From: CAZYMF01 sp964648215
GTDB lineage: Bacteria; Desulfobacterota; Binatia; HRBIN30; JACQVA1
NCBI GenBank assembly: GCA_964648215.1
Contig: CAZYMF010000255.1
Coordinates: 1-6,312 of the forward strand
Direction: 5' to 3'
Length of the DNA: 6,312 nt
A program made the position numbers and the translations under genes. This document shows positions 1-6,312 of the stretch, piece after piece (position 1 is the stretch's first letter; the number at the start of each line of letters is the position of its first letter). Under the pieces are notes generated by a model. That model was not told the origin of the DNA. It searched no databases and saw only the letters and a program-made list of their open reading frames with translations.

Positions 1-887
1 TCGAGAATCATCGTGTTGTCGCTGCTGCGGCCGTCGACGCCTTTCGGGGCGTCGAGCTTGTAGGAACGGTCGAGACGGATGCCGGCAATCTGCTCGACGA
101 TGTCGACGAGGTCGTTGATGGTCACCGTCTCGCTCGAGCCGAGGTTGATCGGCTCTCCGACGTCGCTCTGCATCAGTCGCCCGATCCCCTCGACGCAGTC
201 GTCGATGTAGGTGAACGAGCGCCCCTGCCGCCCGTCGCCCCAGATCTCGATGCGGTGATCGCCCCTGACTTTCGCCGCGATCACCTTGCGACAGATCGCC
301 GCCGGCGCCTTCTCGCGCCCCCCGTCCCAGGTGCCGTGCGGGCCGTAGACGTTGTGCAGGCGCGCCACTCGGGTCTGCAAGTCGAAGTCTTCCGAGAAGT
401 GCCGGCACATGCGCTCCGAGAACAGCTTCTCCCAGCCGTAGCCGTCCTCCGGCATGGCCGGGTACGCGTCTTCCTCGCGTAGCGGCGTCACCTCGTAGCC
501 GCGCTGCTTCTCGGTGTTGTACACGCAGGCCGACGACGCGTAGAAGTAGCGCCGCGCGCCGTGCTCGCGCGCGGCCGCCAGCATGTGGGTGTTGATCAGG
601 ACGCTCAGCATGCACAGGGCCTTGTTGCTCTCGATGAAGCCCATCCCGCCCATGTCGCAGGCGAGCTGGTAGACGTCGCCTACGCCCGCGCACGCCTCCA
701 GGCAGTGCTCTCGCCGGCGCAGGTCGAGCTGGCGGTTGTCGACGTCGTCGAAGCGTTGGTACCAGGCGCTCGCGGGCTTGATGTCGATGGCGCGAAGAGG
801 GCCTGCCCCCCGGCGGCGCAGCGCGGCCACCAGCGCGCCGCCGATGAATCCGCCGGCGCCGGTAACCACGGTCACGGAGTCGGCCAT
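1..887 (-). CDS. GDP-mannose 3,5-epimerase-like NAD-dependent epimerase (3' end off window)
   Basis: This is a cytoplasmic extended short-chain dehydrogenase predicted to convert GDP-D-mannose to GDP-L-galactose (and GDP-L-gulose) by C3/C5 epimerisation with bound NAD. 295 codons are visible, read leftwards from the ATG at 885-887, and the C-terminus lies beyond base 1. Residues 9-15 hold the Rossmann motif TGAGGFIG, followed by an acidic residue (Asp35) after the second strand. Residues 78-85 read DMGGMGFI, 116-123 YASSACVY, 187-195 WDGGREKAP and 216-229 WGDGRQGRSFTYID; all are hallmarks I recall from plant GME. Ser119, Cys121, Tyr150, Lys154 and Lys193 correspond to Arabidopsis GME Ser143, Cys145, Tyr174, Lys178 and Lys217, each with the same offset of 24, so the catalytic set is complete and there is no internal indel in this span. 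About 50-60 residues are probably missing if the length matches the plant enzyme. The gene is divergent from the ABC exporter operon. Another epimerase of the same superfamily is possible, but the cysteine and second lysine argue for GME. Confidence 0.9.
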   Translation of the reverse strand, partial: MADSVTVVTGAGGFIGGALVAALRRRGAGPLRAIDIKPASAWYQRFDDVDNRQLDLRRREHCLEACAGVGDVYQLACDMGGMGFIESNKALCMLSVLINTHMLAAAREHGARRYFYASSACVYNTEKQRGYEVTPLREEDAYPAMPEDGYGWEKLFSERMCRHFSEDFDLQTRVARLHNVYGPHGTWDGGREKAPAAICRKVIAAKVRGDHRIEIWGDGRQGRSFTYIDDCVEGIGRLMQSDVGEPINLGSSETVTINDLVDIVEQIAGIRLDRSYKLDAPKGVDGRSSDNTMIL

Positions 888-1011
888 GGCGCGACATATC
901 GCAACAAATCACGGCCGTTGCAAAGCAGGCTCGACCGGGCTCGGATTGGGCGGCGGAATCGTCCGCTTTGCATACGGCGGTGTCTCGGGTAGCGTGCGGC
1001 GAGAGCCACAC
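888..1011. promoter_or_regulatory. Divergent intergenic spacer; weak candidate minus-strand promoter
   Basis: The 124-base spacer separates the epimerase start from the ABC ATPase start and must hold at least the promoter for the plus-strand operon. On the minus strand, TTGCAA (918-923) and GATATG (complement of 895-900) lie 17 bases apart. They are a poor sigma70-like match (4/6 and 3/6) and would start transcription almost on the epimerase ATG. An imperfect inverted pair, GCAAC (901-905) and GTTGC (916-920), lies in the same place. I see no convincing plus-strand promoter. GCGAGAG at 999-1005 is a weak ribosome-binding sequence six bases before the ATG at 1012. All of these matches are weak and may be chance. 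Confidence 0.3.
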
Positions 1012-1928
<917 letters not shown>

Positions 1929-1932
<4 letters not shown>

Positions 1933-2696
1933 GCGTGTCGCTGCCGCACGCCCTGTCCGTCTGGCGCCGCAACGCGTCGATGTACCGCCGCACCTGGATG
2001 TGGAACATCCTGCCCAACTTCTTCGAGCCGGTGCTCTACCTGCTGGCCATCGGCATCGGCGTCGGCGCCTACATCAATCAGATGGGCGGCCTGTCCTACG
2101 CGGCCTTTCTCGCCCCCGGTCTGGTGTGCGTGGCGGCGATGAACGGCGCCAGCTTCGAGGTGACGTACAACATCTACGTGCGCATGAACTTCGAGAAGGC
2201 GTACGACGCGATGCTGACCACGCCGGTGGAGCCCGACGACGTGCTGGCCGGCGAGATCCTGTGGGCGTTGACGCGCTCGTGCATCTACGGCGGCTGCTTC
2301 TTCGTCGTCATCGTGCTCTGGGGGCTGGCGCCGCTGCCGTCGGCGCTGCTGGGCATCGCCGTCATTCCGCTCGCCGGCCTGCTGTTCGCGGCCATCGGCA
2401 TCGCCTTCTCCATGCAGATCCAGACGCTCGATGTCTTCAGCTTCTACTTCACGCTGTTTCTCACGCCTTTGTTCCTGTTCTCCGACGTGTTCTTTCCGCT
2501 CAAGGATCGCCTCTCCGGCGCCTGGCTGTGGGTGGCCGAGCTGCTGCCGTTGCTGCACCCGGTGCGGTTGATGCGAATCGCCTTCCGCGGCGAGCCGTCA
2601 CCGATCGTGGTGTGGGACGTCGTCTACATTCTCGTCCTGTCGGCGTTGCTGCTCGCCTGGGCGCGCCGCAGCGTGCGCCGGCGGCTGACGAGCTGA
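1929..2696 (+). CDS. ABC-2 type transporter permease, NodJ-like
   Basis: This is a 255-residue inner-membrane permease and the partner of the ATPase it overlaps. After a basic cytoplasmic N-terminus (VWRRNASMYRRTW, 11-23), I see six hydrophobic segments at about 30-48, 56-77, 111-133, 138-160, 168-190 and 226-245, the normal ABC-2 topology. The loop at 90-117, containing AYDAMLTTPVEPDD and LAGEILWALTRS, is the characteristic cytoplasmic coupling region and closely resembles the NodJ pattern, as do SYAAFLAPGLV (56-66) and LTPLFLFSDVFFP (178-190). The length is close to that of rhizobial NodJ (about 260 residues). The basic C-terminus (ARRSVRRRL) is probably cytoplasmic. In rhizobia NodIJ exports lipo-chito-oligosaccharide Nod factor. 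No nodulation biosynthesis genes are seen here, so the cargo is more likely another lipid, glycolipid or hydrophobic metabolite. The NodJ-like assignment rests on remembered family motifs. Confidence 0.93.
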
Positions 2697-2726
2697 GCCG
2701 AAGACGACTCGTCGGGAAACGGCGGC

Positions 2727-4142
2727 ATGGCCGGCGGCGCCATCGCAGGGGTGTGGGATCGCGATCATCGCGGGCTCACGCTCGGGCTGCTGCTGACCGT
2801 GTCGATGACCGCGCTCGAGGCGCTGGCCGTGGCCACGGTGTTGCCGGCGGCGGTGACGGACATCGGCGGGCTGGCGGCGTACGGTTGGGCGTTCAGCGGC
2901 TTCATGCTCAGCAACCTGCTCGGCATCATCGTGGGCGGGCAGGCGGCCGATCGCCACGGGCCCGTGCAGCCGTTCGTCCTCGGCGGCGTCTGCTTCGGCC
3001 TCGGCCTGCTGGTGGCGGGGCTCGCTCCCGCCATGCTGATCCTCGTCGCCGGCCGGGTGGCACAGGGCTTCGGCGCCGGGGCGATCTCCTCGGTGGCGTA
3101 CGTGGCCATCGGTCGCGGCTATGCCAGCCCCCTGCGGCCGCGGATGCTGGCGCTGATCTCCAGCGCCTGGGTGATGCCGGGGCTGATCGGACCGGCGCTG
3201 GCCGGCGGCGTGGCGGACCACTGGAGCTGGCGCTGGGTCTTTCTCGGCCTGGTGCCGCCCACGGCGGCGGCGGTGGCCCTGTCGGTTCCGTCGCTGCGGC
3301 GTCTGGCCCCGGTCGGCGGAGGTGAGAGTGATCGGACGCTGACCGCGCTTCGTCTGGCGGCCGGCGCGGGGCTGCTCTTGTTCGGCGTCGGCAGTCGGTC
3401 GGTGTTCGTTGCCGTGTTGTTGGTCGCGGCCGGCCTGGCGCTGGGGCTGCCGGCGTTCCGCCGCTTGGCTCTGGACGACACCCGGCGCTTCCATCCGTCG
3501 CTGCCATGGGCCGTCGCCACGGTCGGTTTGTTCAGCTGCGCCTTCTTCGGCGCCGAGGCGTTCCTGCCGCTGTCGCTGACGCAGCTACGCGGCCAGCCGG
3601 CGACAGTCGCCGGGCTGGTGCTCACGGGCGCGACGCTGACGTGGACCGGAGGCGCCTGGCTGCAGGCGCGCCTGGCGGCGGGCGGGCGCCGTCGCGTGCT
3701 GGTGACCGGTGGCTTGCTGGTGATGCTCGTAGGGATCGCCGGGACGACGAGCGTGGTGGTTCCAGGAGTATCGGTGCTGGTGCCCTTGGCGACGTGGGCG
3801 CTGACCGGTCTCGGCATCGGGCTGGCGTACGCGACGACCACGCTGGTGGTGCTCGAGGCGGCACCGGAGAGCGGCCAGGGACAGGCGTCGGCGGCGCTGC
3901 AACTCGCCAACGTGCTCGGCATCGCCCTCGGCACGGGCGTGGGCGGAGCACTGGTGGCGATCGCCAGCCCGACCGGTCAGCCGTCGCGGCTCGGCATCGC
4001 CGGCGTCGATCTCGTCATGACGGTCGCCGCCGCTCTCGCGGTAGTTGCGGCGCAGGCACTACCGCTGCGAGCGCCGCGGCCGTTTGCCAGCCACGCGAAG
4101 AGCCCTGCGGCCCCAACCCCCGCGGTTGCCCTCCCGCCGTAG
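2727..4142 (+). CDS. MFS transporter, DHA2 (EmrB/QacA)-like, 14 predicted helices
   Basis: This is a 471-residue inner-membrane major facilitator, probably a proton-driven exporter of drugs or small metabolites. Hydrophobic segments fall at about 17-43, 52-72, 81-103, 104-128, 140-163, 168-188, 208-222, 225-243, 261-284, 292-314, 323-344, 347-376, 385-412 and 423-446. This gives 14 with a short central pair (7 and 8), the DHA2 layout. Motif A is present as GQAADRHGP (71-79), the helix-4 motif as GRVAQGFGAGAI (109-120), and the antiporter motif C is visible around PGLIGPALAG (151-160). Glu31 in helix 1 sits where DHA2 proteins usually carry a buried Asp. The C-terminus ends in an Ala/Pro-rich tail (447-471). 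The start follows a weak GGGAAA about eight bases upstream, 30 bases after the permease stop, so it is probably the third gene of the operon. The first 15 residues are not membrane-forming, and a later GTG start (2751) cannot be excluded. The substrate is unknown. Confidence 0.92.
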   Translation: MAGGAIAGVWDRDHRGLTLGLLLTVSMTALEALAVATVLPAAVTDIGGLAAYGWAFSGFMLSNLLGIIVGGQAADRHGPVQPFVLGGVCFGLGLLVAGLAPAMLILVAGRVAQGFGAGAISSVAYVAIGRGYASPLRPRMLALISSAWVMPGLIGPALAGGVADHWSWRWVFLGLVPPTAAAVALSVPSLRRLAPVGGGESDRTLTALRLAAGAGLLLFGVGSRSVFVAVLLVAAGLALGLPAFRRLALDDTRRFHPSLPWAVATVGLFSCAFFGAEAFLPLSLTQLRGQPATVAGLVLTGATLTWTGGAWLQARLAAGGRRRVLVTGGLLVMLVGIAGTTSVVVPGVSVLVPLATWALTGLGIGLAYATTTLVVLEAAPESGQGQASAALQLANVLGIALGTGVGGALVAIASPTGQPSRLGIAGVDLVMTVAAALAVVAAQALPLRAPRPFASHAKSPAAPTPAVALPP

Positions 4143-4152
4143 GGTTGCCGCG

Positions 4153-4182
4153 GGGCTCGGCCGTCGCCTCAGCCCCGAGCCC
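4153..4182. terminator. Possible bidirectional terminator hairpin between convergent genes
   Basis: GGGCTCGG (4153-4160) is complementary to CCGAGCCC (4175-4182), with a 14-base loop. A competing 7-bp pairing, CGGGGCT with AGCCCCG, uses nearly the same bases. The right arm extends into the last codons of the convergent alpha/beta hydrolase gene, whose stop is at 4169-4171. Neither strand has a T-tract, so an intrinsic terminator is only weakly supported. The convergent position is the main argument. Confidence 0.3.
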
Positions 4183-5056
4183 TGGCTGTCAGCTCGCTGA
4201 TCGCTTCGATCAGACGCGGCCACAGCGGGCGCGGCATGTCGTGGCCCATGCCCTCGATCTGCAGCAACGAGGCGCCGGGGATCGCCTCGGCGGTGTCGAT
4301 GCCGCCGGCGAGGGGGACCAGAGGGTCGTCGACGCCGTGGATCACCAGCGCCGGCACTCGAACCTGGCGCAGCGCTTCCTTGCGGCTGCCGGAGGCGAGA
4401 ATGGCGACCATCTGCCGCATCACGCCGGCGGGGTGGTAGCAGCGGTCGTAGGAACGGGCGGCGCGGTCGCGGATGCGTTCCTCTTCGAAAGGAAACCCCG
4501 GGCTGCCGATGGTGCGAAACACTTCGACGCTGCGGGCGATGTTGCCGTCGCGGTCGGCCGGGGGCGGGGTGAGCAGGGCGCCCATCGCTTCGGGCCTGGC
4601 CGGCGGCAGGTCGGGGTTGCCGGTGGTCGACATGATCGAGGTGAGCGTGAGCACGCGCTCGGGGTGCTCGATGGCTACCGTCTGCGCAATCATGCCGCCC
4701 ATCGAGGCGCCGACGATGTGCGCCTTGTCGATGCCGAGGGCGCCCAGCAGCCCGGCCGCGTCGGCGGCCATGTCGCTCAGCTTGTACGGTGCGGTGACCG
4801 GTTGGCGCGTCATCGAGGCGGTGACGGCGGCCATCACGTCGGGAACGCCGCCGTCATCGCACTTGGTCGACAGACCGACGTCGCGATTGTCGAAACGGAT
4901 CACGCGATGGCCGCGGGCGGCGAGCTGCTCGCAGAACTGCTCGTCCCAGAGAATCATCTGGGCGCCGAGCCCCATGATCAGCAGCAGCGGCTTGTCATCG
5001 GGCTTTCCAAAGACCTCGTACTCGATGTCGATTCCGTTGGCGTGTGCGATGGGCAT
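4169..5056 (-). CDS. Alpha/beta-fold hydrolase (RdmC-like esterase group)
   Basis: This is a 295-residue, apparently cytoplasmic hydrolase. The catalytic triad is readable: nucleophile Ser118 in VGASMGG (115-121), acid Asp244 in HGVDDPLVP (240-248) and His272 in GMGHDMP (269-275). LLLIMGLGAQ (24-33) supplies the usual oxyanion-hole loop before strand 4, and RFDNRDVGLS (54-63) is typical of the group that contains the aclacinomycin methylesterase RdmC. The cap region lies at about 145-215. Esters or lactones are the likely substrates, but the family also covers haloperoxidase-like and carbon-carbon hydrolases, so the reaction is not fixed. I chose the ATG at 5054-5056 because family members begin with an ANGIDIEYE-type strand right after the start. 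A TTG ten codons upstream (5084-5086) is less likely. Only a short GAGG lies before the chosen start, very close to it. The gene is convergent with the MFS gene and follows the metallo-hydrolase gene on the same strand across a hairpin. No signal peptide is seen. Confidence 0.92.
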   Translation of the reverse strand: MPIAHANGIDIEYEVFGKPDDKPLLLIMGLGAQMILWDEQFCEQLAARGHRVIRFDNRDVGLSTKCDDGGVPDVMAAVTASMTRQPVTAPYKLSDMAADAAGLLGALGIDKAHIVGASMGGMIAQTVAIEHPERVLTLTSIMSTTGNPDLPPARPEAMGALLTPPPADRDGNIARSVEVFRTIGSPGFPFEEERIRDRAARSYDRCYHPAGVMRQMVAILASGSRKEALRQVRVPALVIHGVDDPLVPLAGGIDTAEAIPGASLLQIEGMGHDMPRPLWPRLIEAISELTARARG

Positions 5057-5091
5057 GGCCTCATGCCATACGGGGCGGAAACCCAAAAGAC

Positions 5092-5175
5092 AAGCTGAAA
5101 GTGAAAAGTGGAAAGCGAAAAGCCGGAGTCGATTTCGTTTCCGGCTTTTCGCTTTCAGCTTTGAGCTTTTCGCTT
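5092..5175. repeat. AT-rich island of short GAAAAG-type direct and inverted repeats
   Basis: The spacer between the two minus-strand hydrolase genes is about 46% G+C by hand count, against roughly two-thirds around it. Its left part is almost all purine on the plus strand, with units such as GTGAAAAGTG and GCGAAAAGC. Its right part is mostly pyrimidine. GCTTTTCGCTT occurs twice in direct orientation (5144-5154 and 5165-5175, period 21), and its reverse complement lies at 5113-5123. AAGCTGAAAG (5092-5101) is also complementary to CTTTCAGCTT (5152-5161), giving an alternative pairing. The array abuts the stop codon of the metallo-hydrolase gene at 5176-5178. I do not recognise a named repeat family. 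Confidence 0.75.
5111..5156 (-). terminator. Strong hairpin, probable terminator of the metallo-hydrolase gene
   Basis: The 17 bases at 5111-5127 are perfectly complementary to 5140-5156, with a 12-base loop. Reading the minus strand, the hairpin begins 19 bases after the metallo-hydrolase stop and is followed by a pyrimidine-rich stretch (CACTTTTCACTTTC) with broken runs of T. This suits a rho-independent terminator in that direction. It would largely isolate the downstream alpha/beta hydrolase gene, which then needs its own promoter inside or just below this island. None is obvious. Confidence 0.6.
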
Positions 5176-6057
5176 CTACGCCGCCTCGTAGCGGCTGACG
5201 GCGGGCTCGACGCGCAGGGTCATCCCCTCCCGGGCCACGAGCGTGTGGGAGAACAGGGAGCGAGCGGCTTCCTCGATTGCCTCCACGGACCGGTCGTCGT
5301 GGTTGGGGTCGTGGTGGAACAGGACGAGCTGCTTCACCCCTGCCTCGCGGGCGACGTGGCAGGCGGTGTCGTAGGTGGAGTGTCCCCAGCCTTTGCGACC
5401 GGAGTGGTGGTACTGATCCTCGGTGTACTGCGCGTCGTGGATGAGCAGGTCGGCGCCGCGGGCGAGCTCGAGCACCCCGGGGTCGAAGGGGTTGCCCTCG
5501 TGCGGCTCGGTGTCGGTGGCCAGGACCACGCTCGCGCCTCCCGCGGTGAGACGATAGCCGAGGCAGGGCTGCGGATGGTTGAGAATGCCGGTGCGGACGG
5601 AGATCGGGCCGACCCGGATCTCGTCACCGGGCCGGAGGTGACGGAAGTGCAGGTGCGCTCGCAGCACATCCAGGGTGACCGGGAAGTGCGGCGGCTGCAT
5701 CTGCCGCGCAAAGGCGGCCTCGACGTCCCCGTCGTGCTCGCCCGGCCCGTAGAGAGTCAGATGATTCCCCGCCTGGTAGGCAGGGGCGAAGAACGGGAAT
5801 CCCTGGATGTGATCCCAATGGAAGTGGGTGAGCAGGAAGGTCGCCCGCAGCGGGCCCGCGAGCGTCTGCGCAAGAGGCATCAGGCCGGTGCCGGCGTCGA
5901 GGATGACGAGCTCGTTGGCGGCGCGGACCTCGATGCAGGTCGTGTTCCCGCCCACGCGCGCGAAGGCCGCCCCGCTGGTGGCGATGCTGCCGCGCACGCC
6001 CCAGAAGCGGACGCTCAGCCCGGCGGTACCGTTGCCGTTGGCAGTCTGTTCGGGCAT
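5176..6057 (-). CDS. Metallo-beta-lactamase-fold hydrolase, COG1235 (PhnP/RNase Z-like) group
   Basis: This is a 293-residue metal-dependent hydrolase without a signal peptide, so probably cytoplasmic. The metal ligands are in place: THFHWDHIQG at 77-86 (His78, His80, Asp82, His83), His161 in NHPQP, Asp182 in ATDTE, and His248 or His249 in LFHHDP. VRFWGVRGS (16-24), VGGNTTCIEV (35-44), LDAGTGL (53-59), HDAQYT (207-212) and GWGHST (223-228) are characteristic of COG1235 proteins, which include cyclic phosphodiesterases such as PhnP. A phosphodiester substrate is therefore the best guess. No phosphonate (phn) genes are nearby, so the PhnP reaction itself is not implied. I prefer the ATG at 6055-6057. 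The ATG at 6100-6102 would add 15 residues containing two cysteines, atypical of the family, and neither start has a good ribosome-binding site. The gene is followed by a strong hairpin and is probably monocistronic. Confidence 0.92.
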   Translation of the reverse strand: MPEQTANGNGTAGLSVRFWGVRGSIATSGAAFARVGGNTTCIEVRAANELVILDAGTGLMPLAQTLAGPLRATFLLTHFHWDHIQGFPFFAPAYQAGNHLTLYGPGEHDGDVEAAFARQMQPPHFPVTLDVLRAHLHFRHLRPGDEIRVGPISVRTGILNHPQPCLGYRLTAGGASVVLATDTEPHEGNPFDPGVLELARGADLLIHDAQYTEDQYHHSGRKGWGHSTYDTACHVAREAGVKQLVLFHHDPNHDDRSVEAIEEAARSLFSHTLVAREGMTLRVEPAVSRYEAA

Positions 6058-6093
6058 CGGCCAAGGAGTCTTTGCAAGGCACCCGCCACACCG

Positions 6094-6119
6094 TCCCCTC
6101 ATACTTTTGCGTGAGGGGA
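6094..6119. promoter_or_regulatory. Inverted repeat upstream of the metallo-hydrolase start
   Basis: TCCCCTCA (6094-6101) and TGAGGGGA (6112-6119) form a perfect 8-bp inverted repeat with a 10-base loop. It lies 37-62 bases upstream of the preferred start and overlaps the alternative ATG at 6100-6102. It could be an operator for a dimeric regulator or a leader hairpin that hides the alternative start. The repeat is directly visible; its function is inferred. Confidence 0.4.
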
Positions 6120-6203
6120 AAACTCGCGGTGAGCCCCGTCTGCGTCACGAAATTGGCCCGTGAGACACATTGCGCCCTGACACGGCGCGTCCGGGATGGG
6201 CAT

Positions 6204-6270
6204 GGGGCGGAGCCTGTCCAGTATGCAGACGTCCAGAACGACAAGGGGCGGAGATCGCTCTCCGCCCCTT
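6204..6270. terminator. 12-bp hairpin with an upstream duplicate of its stem
   Basis: AAGGGGCGGAGA (6243-6254) and TCTCCGCCCCTT (6259-6270) form a perfect 12-bp stem around a TCGC loop. On the minus strand the stem is followed by TGTCGTTCT, a modestly T-rich tail, so it may terminate a minus-strand gene lying mostly beyond the right edge. A TAG in minus orientation occurs at 6307-6309, but too little sequence is visible to prove a coding frame. GGGGCGGAG occurs a second time at 6204-6212, so its complement at 6260-6268 could pair with either copy. The rest of 6120-6312 shows no gene with recognisable homology and no tRNA. Confidence 0.5.
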
Positions 6271-6312
6271 CGTGGAACCAGTTGGACCGCGACGGTTGCG
6301 CGCGGCCTACGA

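Noticed and set aside
736..1011. In-frame upstream extension of the ABC ATPase by 92 codons
   Set aside because: It overlaps the divergent epimerase gene, shows no domain, and the ATPase fold begins right at the ATG at 1012.
2757..2766. GATCGCGATC palindrome as an operator
   Set aside because: It lies inside the early MFS coding sequence, is short, and is expected by chance in GC-rich DNA.
2000..3325. 441-codon plus-strand reading frame across the permease and MFS genes
   Set aside because: It is very rich in Arg, Gly and Ala with no motif. It is a GC-driven out-of-frame shadow of two genes with clear family signatures.
2598..3494. 298-codon minus-strand reading frame opposite the MFS gene
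   Set aside because: Its Gln/Arg/His-rich low-complexity composition is typical of antisense frames in GC-rich DNA, and the opposite strand codes a clear MFS protein.
5057..5086. TTG start adding ten residues to the alpha/beta hydrolase
   Set aside because: It has no ribosome-binding site, the codons are not family-like, and an ATG stands exactly where homologues begin.
3506..5098. 530-codon plus-strand reading frame spanning the MFS end and the alpha/beta hydrolase gene
   Set aside because: It crosses two convergent genes that have intact motifs, has no recognisable domain, and arises from stop-poor GC-rich sequence.
5092..5175. CRISPR array
   Set aside because: The repeats are short (about 11 bases), partly inverted, without regular unique spacers, and no cas genes are nearby.
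5624..6244. 206-codon minus-strand reading frame overlapping the metallo-hydrolase start
   Set aside because: It is out of frame with the metal-binding motifs, and its second half is Arg/Ala-rich shadow sequence.
6240..6312. tRNA or other small RNA gene at the right edge
   Set aside because: There is a strong hairpin but no cloverleaf, anticodon arm or T-arm consensus.

Overview
The window is a GC-rich bacterial chromosomal segment, roughly two-thirds G+C by eye, with G/C-dominated third codon positions. It carries six protein-coding genes packed with short spacers. The base composition, the NodI/NodJ-type exporter and the COG1235-type metallo-hydrolase would fit a high-GC proteobacterial, myxobacterial or related environmental lineage. 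No rRNA, tRNA or lineage-specific marker is present, so the organism cannot be named.

Layout. (1) Positions 1-887, minus strand: a sugar-nucleotide epimerase running off the left edge. It matches plant-type GDP-mannose 3,5-epimerase strikingly well, with the serine, cysteine, tyrosine and two lysines of that active site all present at one constant offset. (2) A 124-base divergent spacer. (3) Positions 1012-4142, plus strand: a compact three-gene unit made of an ABC ATPase, an ABC-2 permease overlapping it by four bases (together a NodI/NodJ-like exporter), and after 30 bases a 14-helix DHA2-like MFS permease. (4) Positions 4169-5056, minus strand: an alpha/beta hydrolase of the RdmC/TAP-like esterase group, convergent with the MFS gene. 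(5) Positions 5087-5175: an AT-rich island of short repeats that folds into a 17-bp hairpin, probably the terminator of the gene upstream on the minus strand. (6) Positions 5176-6057, minus strand: a metallo-beta-lactamase-fold phosphodiesterase-like hydrolase. (7) Positions 6058-6312: non-coding, with an 8-bp inverted repeat near the metallo-hydrolase start and a strong 12-bp hairpin near the right edge.

How the genes may work together. The three plus-strand genes look like one export operon: an ABC pump that in related systems moves lipo-oligosaccharide or hydrophobic molecules, and an MFS drug/metabolite exporter. The divergent epimerase makes an unusual L-sugar nucleotide, so a link between glycan synthesis and export is possible, but adjacency is the only evidence. 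The two minus-strand hydrolases are separated by a hairpin and are probably expressed independently. I see no CRISPR array, insertion sequence, integrase, phage gene or recognisable defence system. The least ordinary items are the plant-like epimerase, the repeat island and the structured right-hand spacer.
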